Source: Bacteroidales bacterium | GTDB taxonomy: Bacteria; Bacteroidota; Bacteroidia; Bacteroidales; Muribaculaceae | Reading direction: 5' to 3' | Assembly (NCBI GenBank): GCA_004557385.1 | Contig: SFEA01000050.1 | Span: 1 to 14,358 of the forward strand | DNA length: 14,358 bases | In this document: positions 1 to 6,129 of the stretch, one piece after another | Layout: every line of letters begins with the position of its first letter | Numbering within the stretch: the first letter of the stretch is position 1 | The notes under the pieces: generated by a model | What the model was told of the DNA's origin: nothing | Seen by the model: only the letters and a program-made list of their open reading frames with translations | Database searches by the model: none | Position numbers and translations under genes: made by a program

Positions 1-623
1 GGGCGCCAGTGCGTGCAGCACCACAAGATGATGCTTTTCATGGCAGCCAGCGACACCGATTGCCACACTATTGCCCATGCGCCGTAGCCGTCGACGGCAA
101 GCCAGATGCCAATTCCGCCGCTAATCACCAGCCCAATGACGTTGCTCAGCGCCACCAGTCGCACGTTCATCTGCTTGATGAGGCGGTTGGTTTGCACCAG
201 TGCCGTGCTGTTGAGAATGAAGGTGAGGAACATCACGCGGCTGAGCGGAACCAGGCGTCCATCGGCGCGAAACAGTTGGTCGATAAGCGGAGCGGCAAAC
301 CACAGGATGGCGTAGAGCGCGATGCTCACGCCCAAGTTGAACCAAAACACGGTGCTGTAGTCGAGCGTGGTGGGCTGTTTGCGCTGTACGAGCGCGTTAG
401 AGAAGCCGCTGTCGACAAACAGCGTTGCAAACGCCTGAAACACCAAAATTGCGCCCACCAGTCCAAAGTCCTCTTGCGAGACTATGTTGGCAAGCACAAT
501 GCCGGTGACAGCATACAGCACTTGCTCGGCAAGTTTGTTGATGCTGTTCCACTTGAGCGTGCGTGCCGTTTTCAGCTTCAGCGACGTTTGCTCGTCGGGT
601 GTGGGTGTTTGGGCGTCGGGCAT
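1..623 (-). CDS. Polysaccharide flippase (Wzx/oligosaccharide transporter family), N-terminal part
   Basis: This frame is open from an ATG at 623 to the window edge, giving about 207 residues with no stop, so the gene is cut by the window rather than broken. The protein starts with a short polar tail (MPDAQTPTPDEQTSLKLK) followed by alternating hydrophobic helices. It carries the family-typical stretches FGLVGAILVFQAF, VDSGFSNALVQRK and LVQTNRLIKQMNVR near residues 53-80 and 135-150. Known members of this family move lipid-linked oligosaccharide repeat units across the inner membrane for O-antigen, capsule or exopolysaccharide assembly. The substrate cannot be told from this part. It lies 189 bases downstream of folA on the same strand and probably has its own transcript. 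An RfbX or MATE-like relative is possible, but the N-terminal motifs favour the Wzx/PST group. Confidence 0.85.
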   Translation of the reverse strand, partial: MPDAQTPTPDEQTSLKLKTARTLKWNSINKLAEQVLYAVTGIVLANIVSQEDFGLVGAILVFQAFATLFVDSGFSNALVQRKQPTTLDYSTVFWFNLGVSIALYAILWFAAPLIDQLFRADGRLVPLSRVMFLTFILNSTALVQTNRLIKQMNVRLVALSNVIGLVISGGIGIWLAVDGYGAWAIVWQSVSLAAMKSIILWCCTHWR

Positions 624-800
624 TTGAAAATTTCTTGTTGCTTTTGCTGTTGTTTTGTGGCAAATGTTGTGAACCAAATGCTTGTTCAGGTTGTTTTCTC
701 TTTAAAAAGAGGACGTAACCTCCAAGAACAAAGCATTTCTGTTAAGTTTCAATATCTCTCTCGGGTGGGGCTGAATGAAAGATGGGCTGTGACAGCCTGT

Positions 801-832
801 TCACACTAAGCCTCACTTCCGTTTTAGTGTGA
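801..832 (-). terminator. Stem-loop spanning the folA stop codon
   Basis: TCACACTAA (801-809) is the exact reverse complement of TTAGTGTGA (824-832), giving a 9-bp stem with a 14-base loop that contains the folA stop codon (813-815). A second small hairpin, GGCTG/CAGCC (785-797), follows in the - direction. There is no clear T tract, so this may be a weak terminator or a 3'-end protecting hairpin rather than a canonical intrinsic terminator. Confidence 0.4.
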
Positions 833-1304
833 CGAAGCTGTAGGCATAGGGGTTTCGTTCGTCGCTCGGGTGATGCTCGCAGTCGACTTCGGTCCATTCG
901 TCGGCATTGATGGCAGGGAAAAACACGTCGGCATCGGGGAAGCTGGCATGCAAGGCGGTGAGATGCAGCGTGTCCACACGGTTGATGGTGGCGGCATAGA
1001 GCTGTGCGCCGCCAATCACGAATCGTTCGCCAGGCATCGATGCGCGTTCAAGGGCTTCGTCGATGCTGTGACACACCACAGCGCCTTCAGCCACAAAATC
1101 GGTGTTGCGGCTCACCACAATGTTTTCGCGTCCGGGCAGAGCACCTTTGGGCAGCGACTCAAACGTGCGTCGGCCCATGATGATGGTGTGCCCCATGGTG
1201 ATTTGCTTGAAGTGCTTCAAGTCGGCAGGCAGGTGGCACAGCAGGTCGTTGTTCTTGCCGATGGCTCCGTTTTCGGCTATCACCACAATTGCTGAGAGTG
1301 ACAT
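813..1304 (-). CDS. folA: Dihydrofolate reductase
   Basis: This 163-residue protein has the usual length for FolA. It reduces dihydrofolate to tetrahydrofolate with NADPH, recycling the dihydrofolate made by thymidylate synthase. Visible family features are the N-terminal SAIVVIAENGAIGKNN, the LPADLKHFK helix with the catalytic acid (Asp28, matching E. coli Asp27), the NADP-binding MGRRTFESLP, NIVVSRN, and the GGAQLYA motif. The ATG at 1304 is the natural start because the conserved beta strand begins two residues later. thyA lies 62 bases upstream on the same strand, so the two are probably co-transcribed. One oddity is that the nearly invariant Trp before the catalytic loop (E. coli Trp22) is Cys23 here. 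Otherwise the gene looks intact and functional. Confidence 0.96.
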   Translation of the reverse strand: MSLSAIVVIAENGAIGKNNDLLCHLPADLKHFKQITMGHTIIMGRRTFESLPKGALPGRENIVVSRNTDFVAEGAVVCHSIDEALERASMPGERFVIGGAQLYAATINRVDTLHLTALHASFPDADVFFPAINADEWTEVDCEHHPSDERNPYAYSFVTLKRK

Positions 1305-1366
1305 ATAATTCAGAGAATGGTGGGGTGATTAATTAACTAATGTTGATTTGGCAACTCGGCGAGGCG

Positions 1367-2161
1367 TCACACAGCCACCACACCTTTGATTGGCGGATAG
1401 GGGTCGTAATCTTCGAGTTTAAAGTCGTCGTAGCGGAAGTCGAAGATGCTTTTCACGTCGGGGTTGAGCACCATACGCGGCAACTGGCGCGGTGTGCGTT
1501 GCAGCTGCTCGTTCACTTGGTCGAAGTGGTTGCTGTAGATGTGCGCATCGCCCAGCGTGTGGATGTATTCGCCCGGTTCGAGCCCCGTCACCTGAGCCAC
1601 CATTAGCAGCAGCAGGGCGTAGGAGGCTATGTTGAACGGCACGCCCAAGAAGATGTCGCCGCTGCGCTGATAGAGCTGCAGGCTGAGTTTGCCGTCGGCA
1701 ACATAAAACTGAAACAGCGTGTGGCATGGCGGCAAAGCCATCTGCGGCACCTGTGCCACGTTCCACGCGCTCACAATCAGGCGGCGGCTGTCGGGGTTGT
1801 GCTTGATTTGCTCGACAACGTCAGATATTTGGTCGATATGACCGCCGTCGTAGTCGGGCCACGACCGCCACTGGTAGCCATAGATGGGTCCGAGTTCGCC
1901 GTCGTCGGCAGCCCATTCGTTCCAGATGCGCACGCCGTTCTCCTGAAGATAATGAACATTCGTGGAGCCTTGCAGAAACCACAACAGCTCGTGAATAATC
2001 GATTTCAGGTGAACCTTTTTGGTGGTGAGCAGCGGAAAACCGTCAGCCATGTTGAAGCGCATTTGATAACCAAAAACGCTCTTGGTGCCAGTGCCGGTGC
2101 GGTCGCCCTTGAACACGCCGTTGTCAAGCACATGTTTCACCAATTCGAGGTATTGTTTCAT
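1367..2161 (-). CDS. thyA: Thymidylate synthase
   Basis: This 264-residue protein has exactly the length of E. coli ThyA. It methylates dUMP to dTMP using methylene-tetrahydrofolate, releasing dihydrofolate for FolA. The sequence shows RTGTGTKSVFG (phosphate-binding Arg near residue 21), LLTTKKVHLKSIIHELLWFL, GPIYGYQWRSW, the paired arginines SRRLIVSAWN (126-127), the active-site MALPPCHTLFQF with nucleophile Cys146, and QRSGDIFLGVPFNIASYALL. The end at KGVVAV matches the conserved C-terminus that closes over the active site. The ATG at 2161 gives the family's canonical N-terminus. A -7-like element lies 35 bases upstream. The gene leads a thyA-folA pair, a common arrangement that couples dTMP synthesis to folate recycling. 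Confidence 0.98.
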   Translation of the reverse strand: MKQYLELVKHVLDNGVFKGDRTGTGTKSVFGYQMRFNMADGFPLLTTKKVHLKSIIHELLWFLQGSTNVHYLQENGVRIWNEWAADDGELGPIYGYQWRSWPDYDGGHIDQISDVVEQIKHNPDSRRLIVSAWNVAQVPQMALPPCHTLFQFYVADGKLSLQLYQRSGDIFLGVPFNIASYALLLLMVAQVTGLEPGEYIHTLGDAHIYSNHFDQVNEQLQRTPRQLPRMVLNPDVKSIFDFRYDDFKLEDYDPYPPIKGVVAV

Positions 2162-2195
2162 TTGCGATTGTTGATTTTCGTTTGATTATAGATTG

Positions 2196-2203
2196 CAAAT
2201 TTA
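2196..2203 (-). promoter_or_regulatory. Putative -7 element for thyA-folA
   Basis: On the - strand this reads TAAATTTG, matching the Bacteroidota TAnnTTTG -7 consensus 35 bases upstream of the thyA ATG. No good -33 TTTG is seen at the expected spacing, so confidence is moderate. Confidence 0.5.
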
Positions 2204-2235
2204 CTCATAAATTTCAAAAATCCCATATAAATCTG

Positions 2236-2243
2236 TATCTTTG
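2236..2243 (+). promoter_or_regulatory. Putative -7 element for the GYF_2-CD225/DUF2752 pair
   Basis: TATCTTTG followed by CA is the most typical form of the Bacteroidota -7 box (TAnnTTTG). It lies 60 bases upstream of the ATG at 2304 and is divergent from the thyA promoter. A second match, TATTTTTG, occurs at 2259-2266. No clear -33 TTTG is present for either. Confidence 0.55.
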
Positions 2244-2303
2244 CATTGATTGCTGCGCTATTTTTGCTAACGCACAGCTATTTACCATTTAAACGGATTT
2301 ATT

Positions 2304-2918
2304 ATGGCTACGAAATATTGGGTTAACATCGACGGCATACAAAGCGGACCGATTTCGCGTGACGAATTGGCAAATATTGATTTCAATCCCGAGGTGACTT
2401 ATGTGTGGCACGAGGAGCTTGACGACTGGCAGCGCATCGACCGGTTGAGCGAGTTTGCCGACATTGTTGCTGCTAAGCAAAAGGCGGCAGCAGAGCACTC
2501 GGGGCAATCGGAGAACTCGGAGAGCGCAGAGAGCTCGGAGCACTCGGAGGAATCGGAGCACTCGGAGAGCTCGGTTACACCGCCCCCGGTGCCACAACCC
2601 CCGGTGCCACAACCGCCGGAGCTGCAACATGCTATGCCACAGTCACCAATGCCACAACCACCAATGCCGCAGCCGCCGGTAGCGCCCGAGGCTGAGGCGC
2701 CCACCAACCTTGTTTGGGCGGTGATTGCCACTGTGATGTGTTGCCAAATCACAGGCGTGATTGCCATCGTTTATGGTGCGATGACCTCGTCGGCTAACTC
2801 GGCTGGCAACTACGAAAAAGCGCGCCGATACAGCGACATCGCTCAGATTTGGGTGATGGTGTCGATAGTTCTGGGACTTATATATATGCCAATTGCACTT
2901 TTGATGATGATGCTATGA
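2304..2918 (+). CDS. GYF_2 domain - Ser/Glu and Pro-rich linker - CD225/dispanin membrane protein
   Basis: This 204-residue protein has four visible parts. Residues 4-50 (KYWVNIDGIQSGPISRDEL...VWHEELDDW) match the GYF_2/DUF4339 pattern, a small domain thought to bind peptides. Residues 66-90 are almost only Ser, Glu, His and Asn. Residues 91-130 are Pro-rich with repeated V/M-P-Q-P-P units. Residues 134-203 fit the CD225/dispanin family, with two hydrophobic segments (about 136-160 and 180-203) around the conserved GNYEKARRYSDIAQIW loop, as in IFITM-like proteins. The GYF_2 and linker part would presumably be cytoplasmic. Function in bacteria is unknown. Its stop overlaps the start of the DUF2752 gene (ATGA at 2915-2918), so the two are translationally coupled and may act together at the inner membrane. 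Domain calls are by eye. Confidence 0.88.
   Translation: MATKYWVNIDGIQSGPISRDELANIDFNPEVTYVWHEELDDWQRIDRLSEFADIVAAKQKAAAEHSGQSENSESAESSEHSEESEHSESSVTPPPVPQPPVPQPPELQHAMPQSPMPQPPMPQPPVAPEAEAPTNLVWAVIATVMCCQITGVIAIVYGAMTSSANSAGNYEKARRYSDIAQIWVMVSIVLGLIYMPIALLMMML
2495..2690 (+). repeat. Tandem short repeats coding for the Ser/Glu and Pro-rich linker
   Basis: The DNA repeats as well as the protein. Variants of CACTCGGAG/AACTCGGAG recur in steps of a few codons through about 2495-2570. Next come 15-base units: CCGGTGCCACAACCC and CCGGTGCCACAACCG, later CCAATGCCACAACCA and CCAATGCCGCAGCCG. All periods are multiples of three, so unit gain or loss would change linker length without breaking the frame. 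Confidence 0.75.
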
Positions 2919-3295
2919 CATCGTTTCGCAAACTGGTGTGGGTGTGCGCCGGCTTTATAGTGTTGGGCATAATTGCTGTATATTTGATTTTCGACCCTAC
3001 ACAAAGCGATTTGTTCCCTAAATGTCCGTTTATGATGCTCACCGGGCTTAAATGCCCCGGCTGCGGCTCGCAACGCGTGATTCACGCGCTGCTCAATGGC
3101 GATGTGGCTGCGGCTTGGCATCACAATGCTTTCATGGTGGCTATGCTGCCGCTGATTGTGCTGTATTTGCTGAGCGAAATTTTCCGTACACGCTTCAACG
3201 GGCTGTATCGGGTGCTCAATTCCATCTGGGCAGTGGGCGTGGTGTTTATAGTGGTGATGCTTTGGTGGATTCTGCGCAACGTGTTTGGCTGGTGA
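2915..3295 (+). CDS. DUF2752 family membrane protein
   Basis: This is a 126-residue protein from the ATG at 2915. A longer reading from 2849 would add 22 residues encoded inside the upstream gene and lacking any family character, so the ATGA-overlap start is preferred. The DUF2752 signature is clear: FPKCPFMMLTGLKCPGCGSQR (Cys37, Cys47, Cys50 and a following Arg) and then a HALLNGDVAAAWHHN stretch. Hydrophobic segments lie at about 7-26, 72-88 and 103-122, suggesting an inner-membrane protein. The Cys pattern resembles a metal or redox site, but no function is established for the family. Translational coupling to the GYF_2-CD225 gene implies a shared role. The gene ends 54 bases before the stop of the convergent neighbour. 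Confidence 0.88.
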   Translation: MTSFRKLVWVCAGFIVLGIIAVYLIFDPTQSDLFPKCPFMMLTGLKCPGCGSQRVIHALLNGDVAAAWHHNAFMVAMLPLIVLYLLSEIFRTRFNGLYRVLNSIWAVGVVFIVVMLWWILRNVFGW

Positions 3296-3349
3296 CACGC
3301 CAGCATCTCACCCAGCCGAAGACCATTAAGCGCTATCAAAACAGACGGC

Positions 3350-3889
3350 TTATAGGATAAAATGCAAAAATCCTATTATAAATAAAAAGCCGATTGTCGC
3401 GGCGCATCCATTAGCAATTTTATCCTCAGTAGTGTTTGCTGAATTATTACGCAACTGATTCCAACGGTTGTGTATCTTTTTCACGCGCCGCTTTGCTGCT
3501 GCGTTTTGCTTGCTGCGATTGGAATTTTGCTGCTGTTGCTTCTGCTGCTGGTTTTTTCGCTGAGCCTTGGCTTTGGTTTTATTCTGGGCTGAAGCGTTGT
3601 TTTGAGCCTTTTGTGAATTTCGAGCCGATGCGGCAGCACCCAGTGCAGCACCGATGTAGAGCCAATGGCTGTTGTTGTGGCTGTCAGGCTTGTTGTGGGT
3701 GTTTGTGTTGTCTATGTCGTAATCCTCGGTGTAGCCATCGTCGCAGGATTCATCGTAACCATCGCCATATCCGTCGTAGTATTCATCGTCGAATTGTTCG
3801 TCGTATCCCTCGGCGGCGTAGCGGTCGGCATAGTCGTCTTCGAATTCTTCGCTGTCGTCGTAGTAAATGTCATCGTCGTCGTAATCCAT
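3350..3889 (-). CDS. Low-complexity acidic/basic protein with C-terminal hydrophobic tail, unknown function
   Basis: I do not recognise this 179-residue protein. Residues 1-60 are strongly acidic and Tyr/Asp/Gly-rich (12 Tyr in 60). Residues 76-89 form a short hydrophobic patch (WLYIGAALGAAASA). Residues 90-150 are basic and Gln/Asn/Ala-rich with runs such as QQQKQQQQN and KRRVKK. Residues 158-179 form a single hydrophobic segment that ends the protein (FLFIIGFLHFIL), consistent with a C-tail membrane anchor. The opposite charges of the two halves make it a polyampholyte, probably largely disordered. The ATG at 3889 is the first in frame. It is convergent to the DUF2752 gene. A near-match -7 box (TTTCTTTG on the - strand, 3921-3928) lies about 30 bases upstream. 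Being coding is supported by the sharp domain-like composition changes and the anchor, not by homology. Confidence 0.72.
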   Translation of the reverse strand: MDYDDDDIYYDDSEEFEDDYADRYAAEGYDEQFDDEYYDGYGDGYDESCDDGYTEDYDIDNTNTHNKPDSHNNSHWLYIGAALGAAASARNSQKAQNNASAQNKTKAKAQRKNQQQKQQQQNSNRSKQNAAAKRRVKKIHNRWNQLRNNSANTTEDKIANGCAATIGFLFIIGFLHFIL

Positions 3890-4126
3890 AAAAATTTAGT
3901 TTTTTGTGGGGTTATGCTGCAAAGAAAAACCATCGACGAGCAAAAAACAAGCGTGAATGTGTATAAAAAAGTTAAATTAACATTTTGCCCCACAATTCAC
4001 ATTTTTGCCATACAAGCCGAGCGCATAATACTATTCGATTTTTCCGGTTAGATGTTCAAAATGTCGGCATGATATTGAATACTCCGGAAATATTTGCTAA
4101 TTTCGCAAATTAAAAGCAATTTCGCA

Positions 4127-5113
4127 ATGAAGATAGGCAACATCGATTTAGGCAACCGTCCCGTGATGCTGGCTCCGATGGAGGACGTCACCGACCCGTC
4201 GTTCAGGCTGATATGCCGTGAACAGGGGGCTGACATGGTGTACACCGAGTTTGTGTCGGCTGATGCGCTGATTCGCAACGTGAACAGCACCACCCGCAAG
4301 CTGTGCATACAGGCAGGCGAACGCCCGGCGGCAATTCAGATTTACGGACGCGACGTCGACTCGATGGTTGAGGCTGCAAAGATTGCTGAGGCTGCCGGAC
4401 CCGACATCCTCGACATCAACTTCGGTTGCCCAGTGAAGAAGGTGGCTCGCAAAGGCGCCGGCTCGGGTATGCTGCGCAACGTGCCGTTGCTGCTCGAAAT
4501 CACCGCTGCTGTGGTGAAGGCTGTGAAAATTCCAGTGACGGTGAAAACCCGTTTGGGATGGGATTGCGAGAACCTGATTATCACCACGCTTGCCGAGCAG
4601 CTGCAGGATTGTGGCATTCAGGCGCTCACCATACACGGCAGAACCCGCTCGCAGATGTATACCGGCGAAGCCGACTGGACGCTCATCGGCGAGGTGAAGA
4701 ACAACCCGCGCATACACATCCCCATCATTGGCAACGGCGACATCACCACCCCGCAGAAGCTTGCCGAATACTATGACCGCTACGGCGTTGACGGCGTGAT
4801 GGTGGGACGCGCGTCAATCGGATGCCCGTGGATTTTCCGCGAGATGAAGTATTTTCTGGCTCACGGCGAGCCAATCGAACCCATCAGTCCGCACGAGAAA
4901 ATGCTGCTGTTGCGCCGCCAAATCAACGAGAGCATCGACCGAATAGACGAATACCGAGGCATATTGCACATACGCCGCCACCTTGCCGCCACGCCACTGT
5001 TCAAGGGCATACCTAACTTCCGCGACACGCGTGTGGCAATGCTGCAAGCCAACACCTACGCCGAACTCAACGAGATTCTTAACCATATTGAAAACAATAT
5101 TCTTACCAAATAA
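4127..5113 (+). CDS. dusB: tRNA-dihydrouridine synthase (DusB-like)
   Basis: This 328-residue flavoenzyme reduces specific uridines in the tRNA D-loop to dihydrouridine using NADPH. Family features from the ATG at 4127 are RPVMLAPMEDVTDPSFR (FMN site), YTEFVSADALIR, the catalytic-Cys motif DINFGCPVKKV (Cys101) with GAGSGMLRN, IHGRTRSQMYTGEADW, IPIIGNGDI, and DGVMVGRASIGCPWIF (phosphate-binding loop). A longer reading from a TTG at 4094 adds 11 residues without family similarity, so the ATG is preferred. A -7-like AATATTTG (4089-4096) sits 30 bases upstream with one mismatch to consensus. The C-terminal helical tRNA-binding region is complete. The symbol is by resemblance to the DusB subgroup. 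The GIN-domain gene follows 20 bases later, so the two probably form one transcript. Confidence 0.93.
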   Translation: MKIGNIDLGNRPVMLAPMEDVTDPSFRLICREQGADMVYTEFVSADALIRNVNSTTRKLCIQAGERPAAIQIYGRDVDSMVEAAKIAEAAGPDILDINFGCPVKKVARKGAGSGMLRNVPLLLEITAAVVKAVKIPVTVKTRLGWDCENLIITTLAEQLQDCGIQALTIHGRTRSQMYTGEADWTLIGEVKNNPRIHIPIIGNGDITTPQKLAEYYDRYGVDGVMVGRASIGCPWIFREMKYFLAHGEPIEPISPHEKMLLLRRQINESIDRIDEYRGILHIRRHLAATPLFKGIPNFRDTRVAMLQANTYAELNEILNHIENNILTK

Positions 5114-5133
5114 ACTGTAAACTTTTTGCGATT

Positions 5134-5847
5134 ATGAAACGATATGCTTTTGCTTGCCTGATGCTTTTGCTCGCCACCATCACTGTGGCTGCTCAGGCAC
5201 GACGCTACGAGATGGATATGGGACAATATAACAACGTGCGTGTGCTCAACGACATCGATGTCGACATTGTTTGCAACAGCGACTCCGCCGGCAAGGTGGT
5301 GTTTTTTGCCGAAGACAAAGCCGTGCCACGAATCATATTCAGCAACAATTCAAAAGGTAAACTCACCGTGCAGACCGACAACACCATCGATGTGATGCAA
5401 CTGCCCAAGGTGACCATATATGTGGGCGAACTCACTCAGGTGGAAAATGCCAGCGACAGCACCGTCACCGTCGTTGCCAACGACGTGAAGGTGTTCGACT
5501 TCAAAGCAAAGACGTCGGGCAACGGCCGCATAGTGGCTCGCGGCATCAACGCCACGATGGTTGACATTGCTGTGAGCACCGGACGCGGAAACATCACTGC
5601 CGAAGGCAAGTGCCAGAACCTGAATGTGAGCAACGTGGGCACCGGCGAAATCAACGCCTACGGGCTGCAAGCCGTCGACGTGAAATGCAAAATCATCGGC
5701 ACCGGCTCAGTGTCGTGCCGAGTGGACGGCGGCAAACTGAGCCTCAATGGAGCCGGCACCGGCAAGCTCTACTACAAAGGCAAGCCATCTGACGTAAGCG
5801 TCAAGCGCATGGGCTCGCTCAAAGCCATCCCCGTCGACGAGCAATAA
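5134..5847 (+). CDS. Secreted GIN-domain (DUF2807) protein
   Basis: This 237-residue protein starts with a signal peptide (MKRYAFACLMLLLATITVAAQA, likely cut near residue 22), so it is exported to the periplasm or cell surface. No lipobox Cys is present at the cleavage site. The rest is a repetitive beta-rich sequence with recurrent Gly and Asn turns (KTSGNGRIVARG, STGRGNITAEGK, VGTGEINAYGL, IGTGSVSCRVDG, NGAGTGKLYYKG). This pattern is typical of the GIN/DUF2807 right-handed beta-helix-like fold common in Bacteroidota. The biochemical role is unknown. It follows dusB by 20 bases on the same strand, which suggests co-transcription, but the functional link is not obvious and may only reflect shared housekeeping expression. 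A stem-loop lies 55 bases after its stop. Confidence 0.85.
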   Translation: MKRYAFACLMLLLATITVAAQARRYEMDMGQYNNVRVLNDIDVDIVCNSDSAGKVVFFAEDKAVPRIIFSNNSKGKLTVQTDNTIDVMQLPKVTIYVGELTQVENASDSTVTVVANDVKVFDFKAKTSGNGRIVARGINATMVDIAVSTGRGNITAEGKCQNLNVSNVGTGEINAYGLQAVDVKCKIIGTGSVSCRVDGGKLSLNGAGTGKLYYKGKPSDVSVKRMGSLKAIPVDEQ

Positions 5848-5901
5848 CCGCCTTTGCACCTCGTCGAGGTCGCAGCGATTGAGGAAATCACAGATATAAC
5901 A

Positions 5902-5934
5902 CAAGGGGCAGCCCGATTGCCGGACTGCCCCTTG
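5902..5934. terminator. Perfect 10-bp hairpin between the GIN gene and tRNA-Ser
   Basis: CAAGGGGCAG (5902-5911) and CTGCCCCTTG (5925-5934) form a perfect GC-rich stem. The 13-base loop contains CCG and CGG, which can pair further. It sits between convergent genes and could terminate transcription from both sides. Neither side has a run of T, so it is not a textbook intrinsic terminator. Confidence 0.55.
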
Positions 5935-5945
5935 CTTGTGCGTGG

Positions 5946-6033
5946 CGGAGTGAGGGAGATTCGAACTCCCGAACCGCTTTTGACGGTTACACGCTTTCCA
6001 GGCGTGCCTCTTCAGCCACTCGAGCATCACTCC
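5946..6033 (-). tRNA. tRNA-Ser (anticodon GGA)
   Basis: On the - strand the sequence folds as a class II tRNA. The acceptor stem is GGAGTGA/TCACTCC and the D arm is CTC...GAG. The anticodon stem is CACGC/GCGTG with loop CTGGAAA (anticodon GGA). The long variable arm is AACCG/CGGTT and the T arm is GGGAG-TTCGAAT-CTCCC. Discriminator G73 is at 5946 and the next three bases on the - strand are CCA (5943-5945), so the 3' CCA is present in the DNA. It decodes UCC/UCU serine codons. The gene lies just beyond the end of the MATE gene but has its own promoter. Confidence 0.97.
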
Positions 6034-6097
6034 AATAGTGTCTTGCCGTATTTGCAAAGGTGTGGTGTGCAATAGCCTTTTTTGTGGCTTGCGGGTG

Positions 6098-6129
6098 CAA
6101 AAATAGTTAAACTTTTGTCGCTATGCAAT
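6098..6129 (-). promoter_or_regulatory. Promoter for tRNA-Ser
   Basis: On the - strand a -7 box TATTTTTG (6098-6105) is preceded by a -33-like ATTG (6126-6129) with a 20-base spacer, matching the Bacteroidota promoter layout. It lies about 65 bases upstream of the tRNA, and the -33 overlaps the last codons of the MATE gene. Confidence 0.6.

Noticed and set aside
9..809. A 266-codon + strand frame opposite the flippase and the intergenic region
   Set aside because: Antisense to a clear membrane-protein reading frame; composition is typical of a GC-skewed shadow with no domain character.
2495..2690. Possible CRISPR-like array
   Set aside because: Units are 9-15 bases, adjacent without spacers, and coding in frame; no cas genes nearby.
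2399..2767. Cys/Gly-rich 122-codon frame on the - strand (repeated GGCG motifs), metallothionein- or peptide-like
   Set aside because: It is the mirror of the Pro-rich and Ser/Glu-rich repeats of the GYF_2-CD225 gene; the repetition comes from the sense strand.
2849..2914. Longer start for the DUF2752 protein
   Set aside because: The extra residues lie wholly inside the upstream gene; the ATGA overlap gives a better start just before the first membrane segment.
4094..4126. Longer dusB start at TTG
   Set aside because: The added residues match no family sequence and include the likely promoter; the ATG at 4127 gives the canonical N-terminus.
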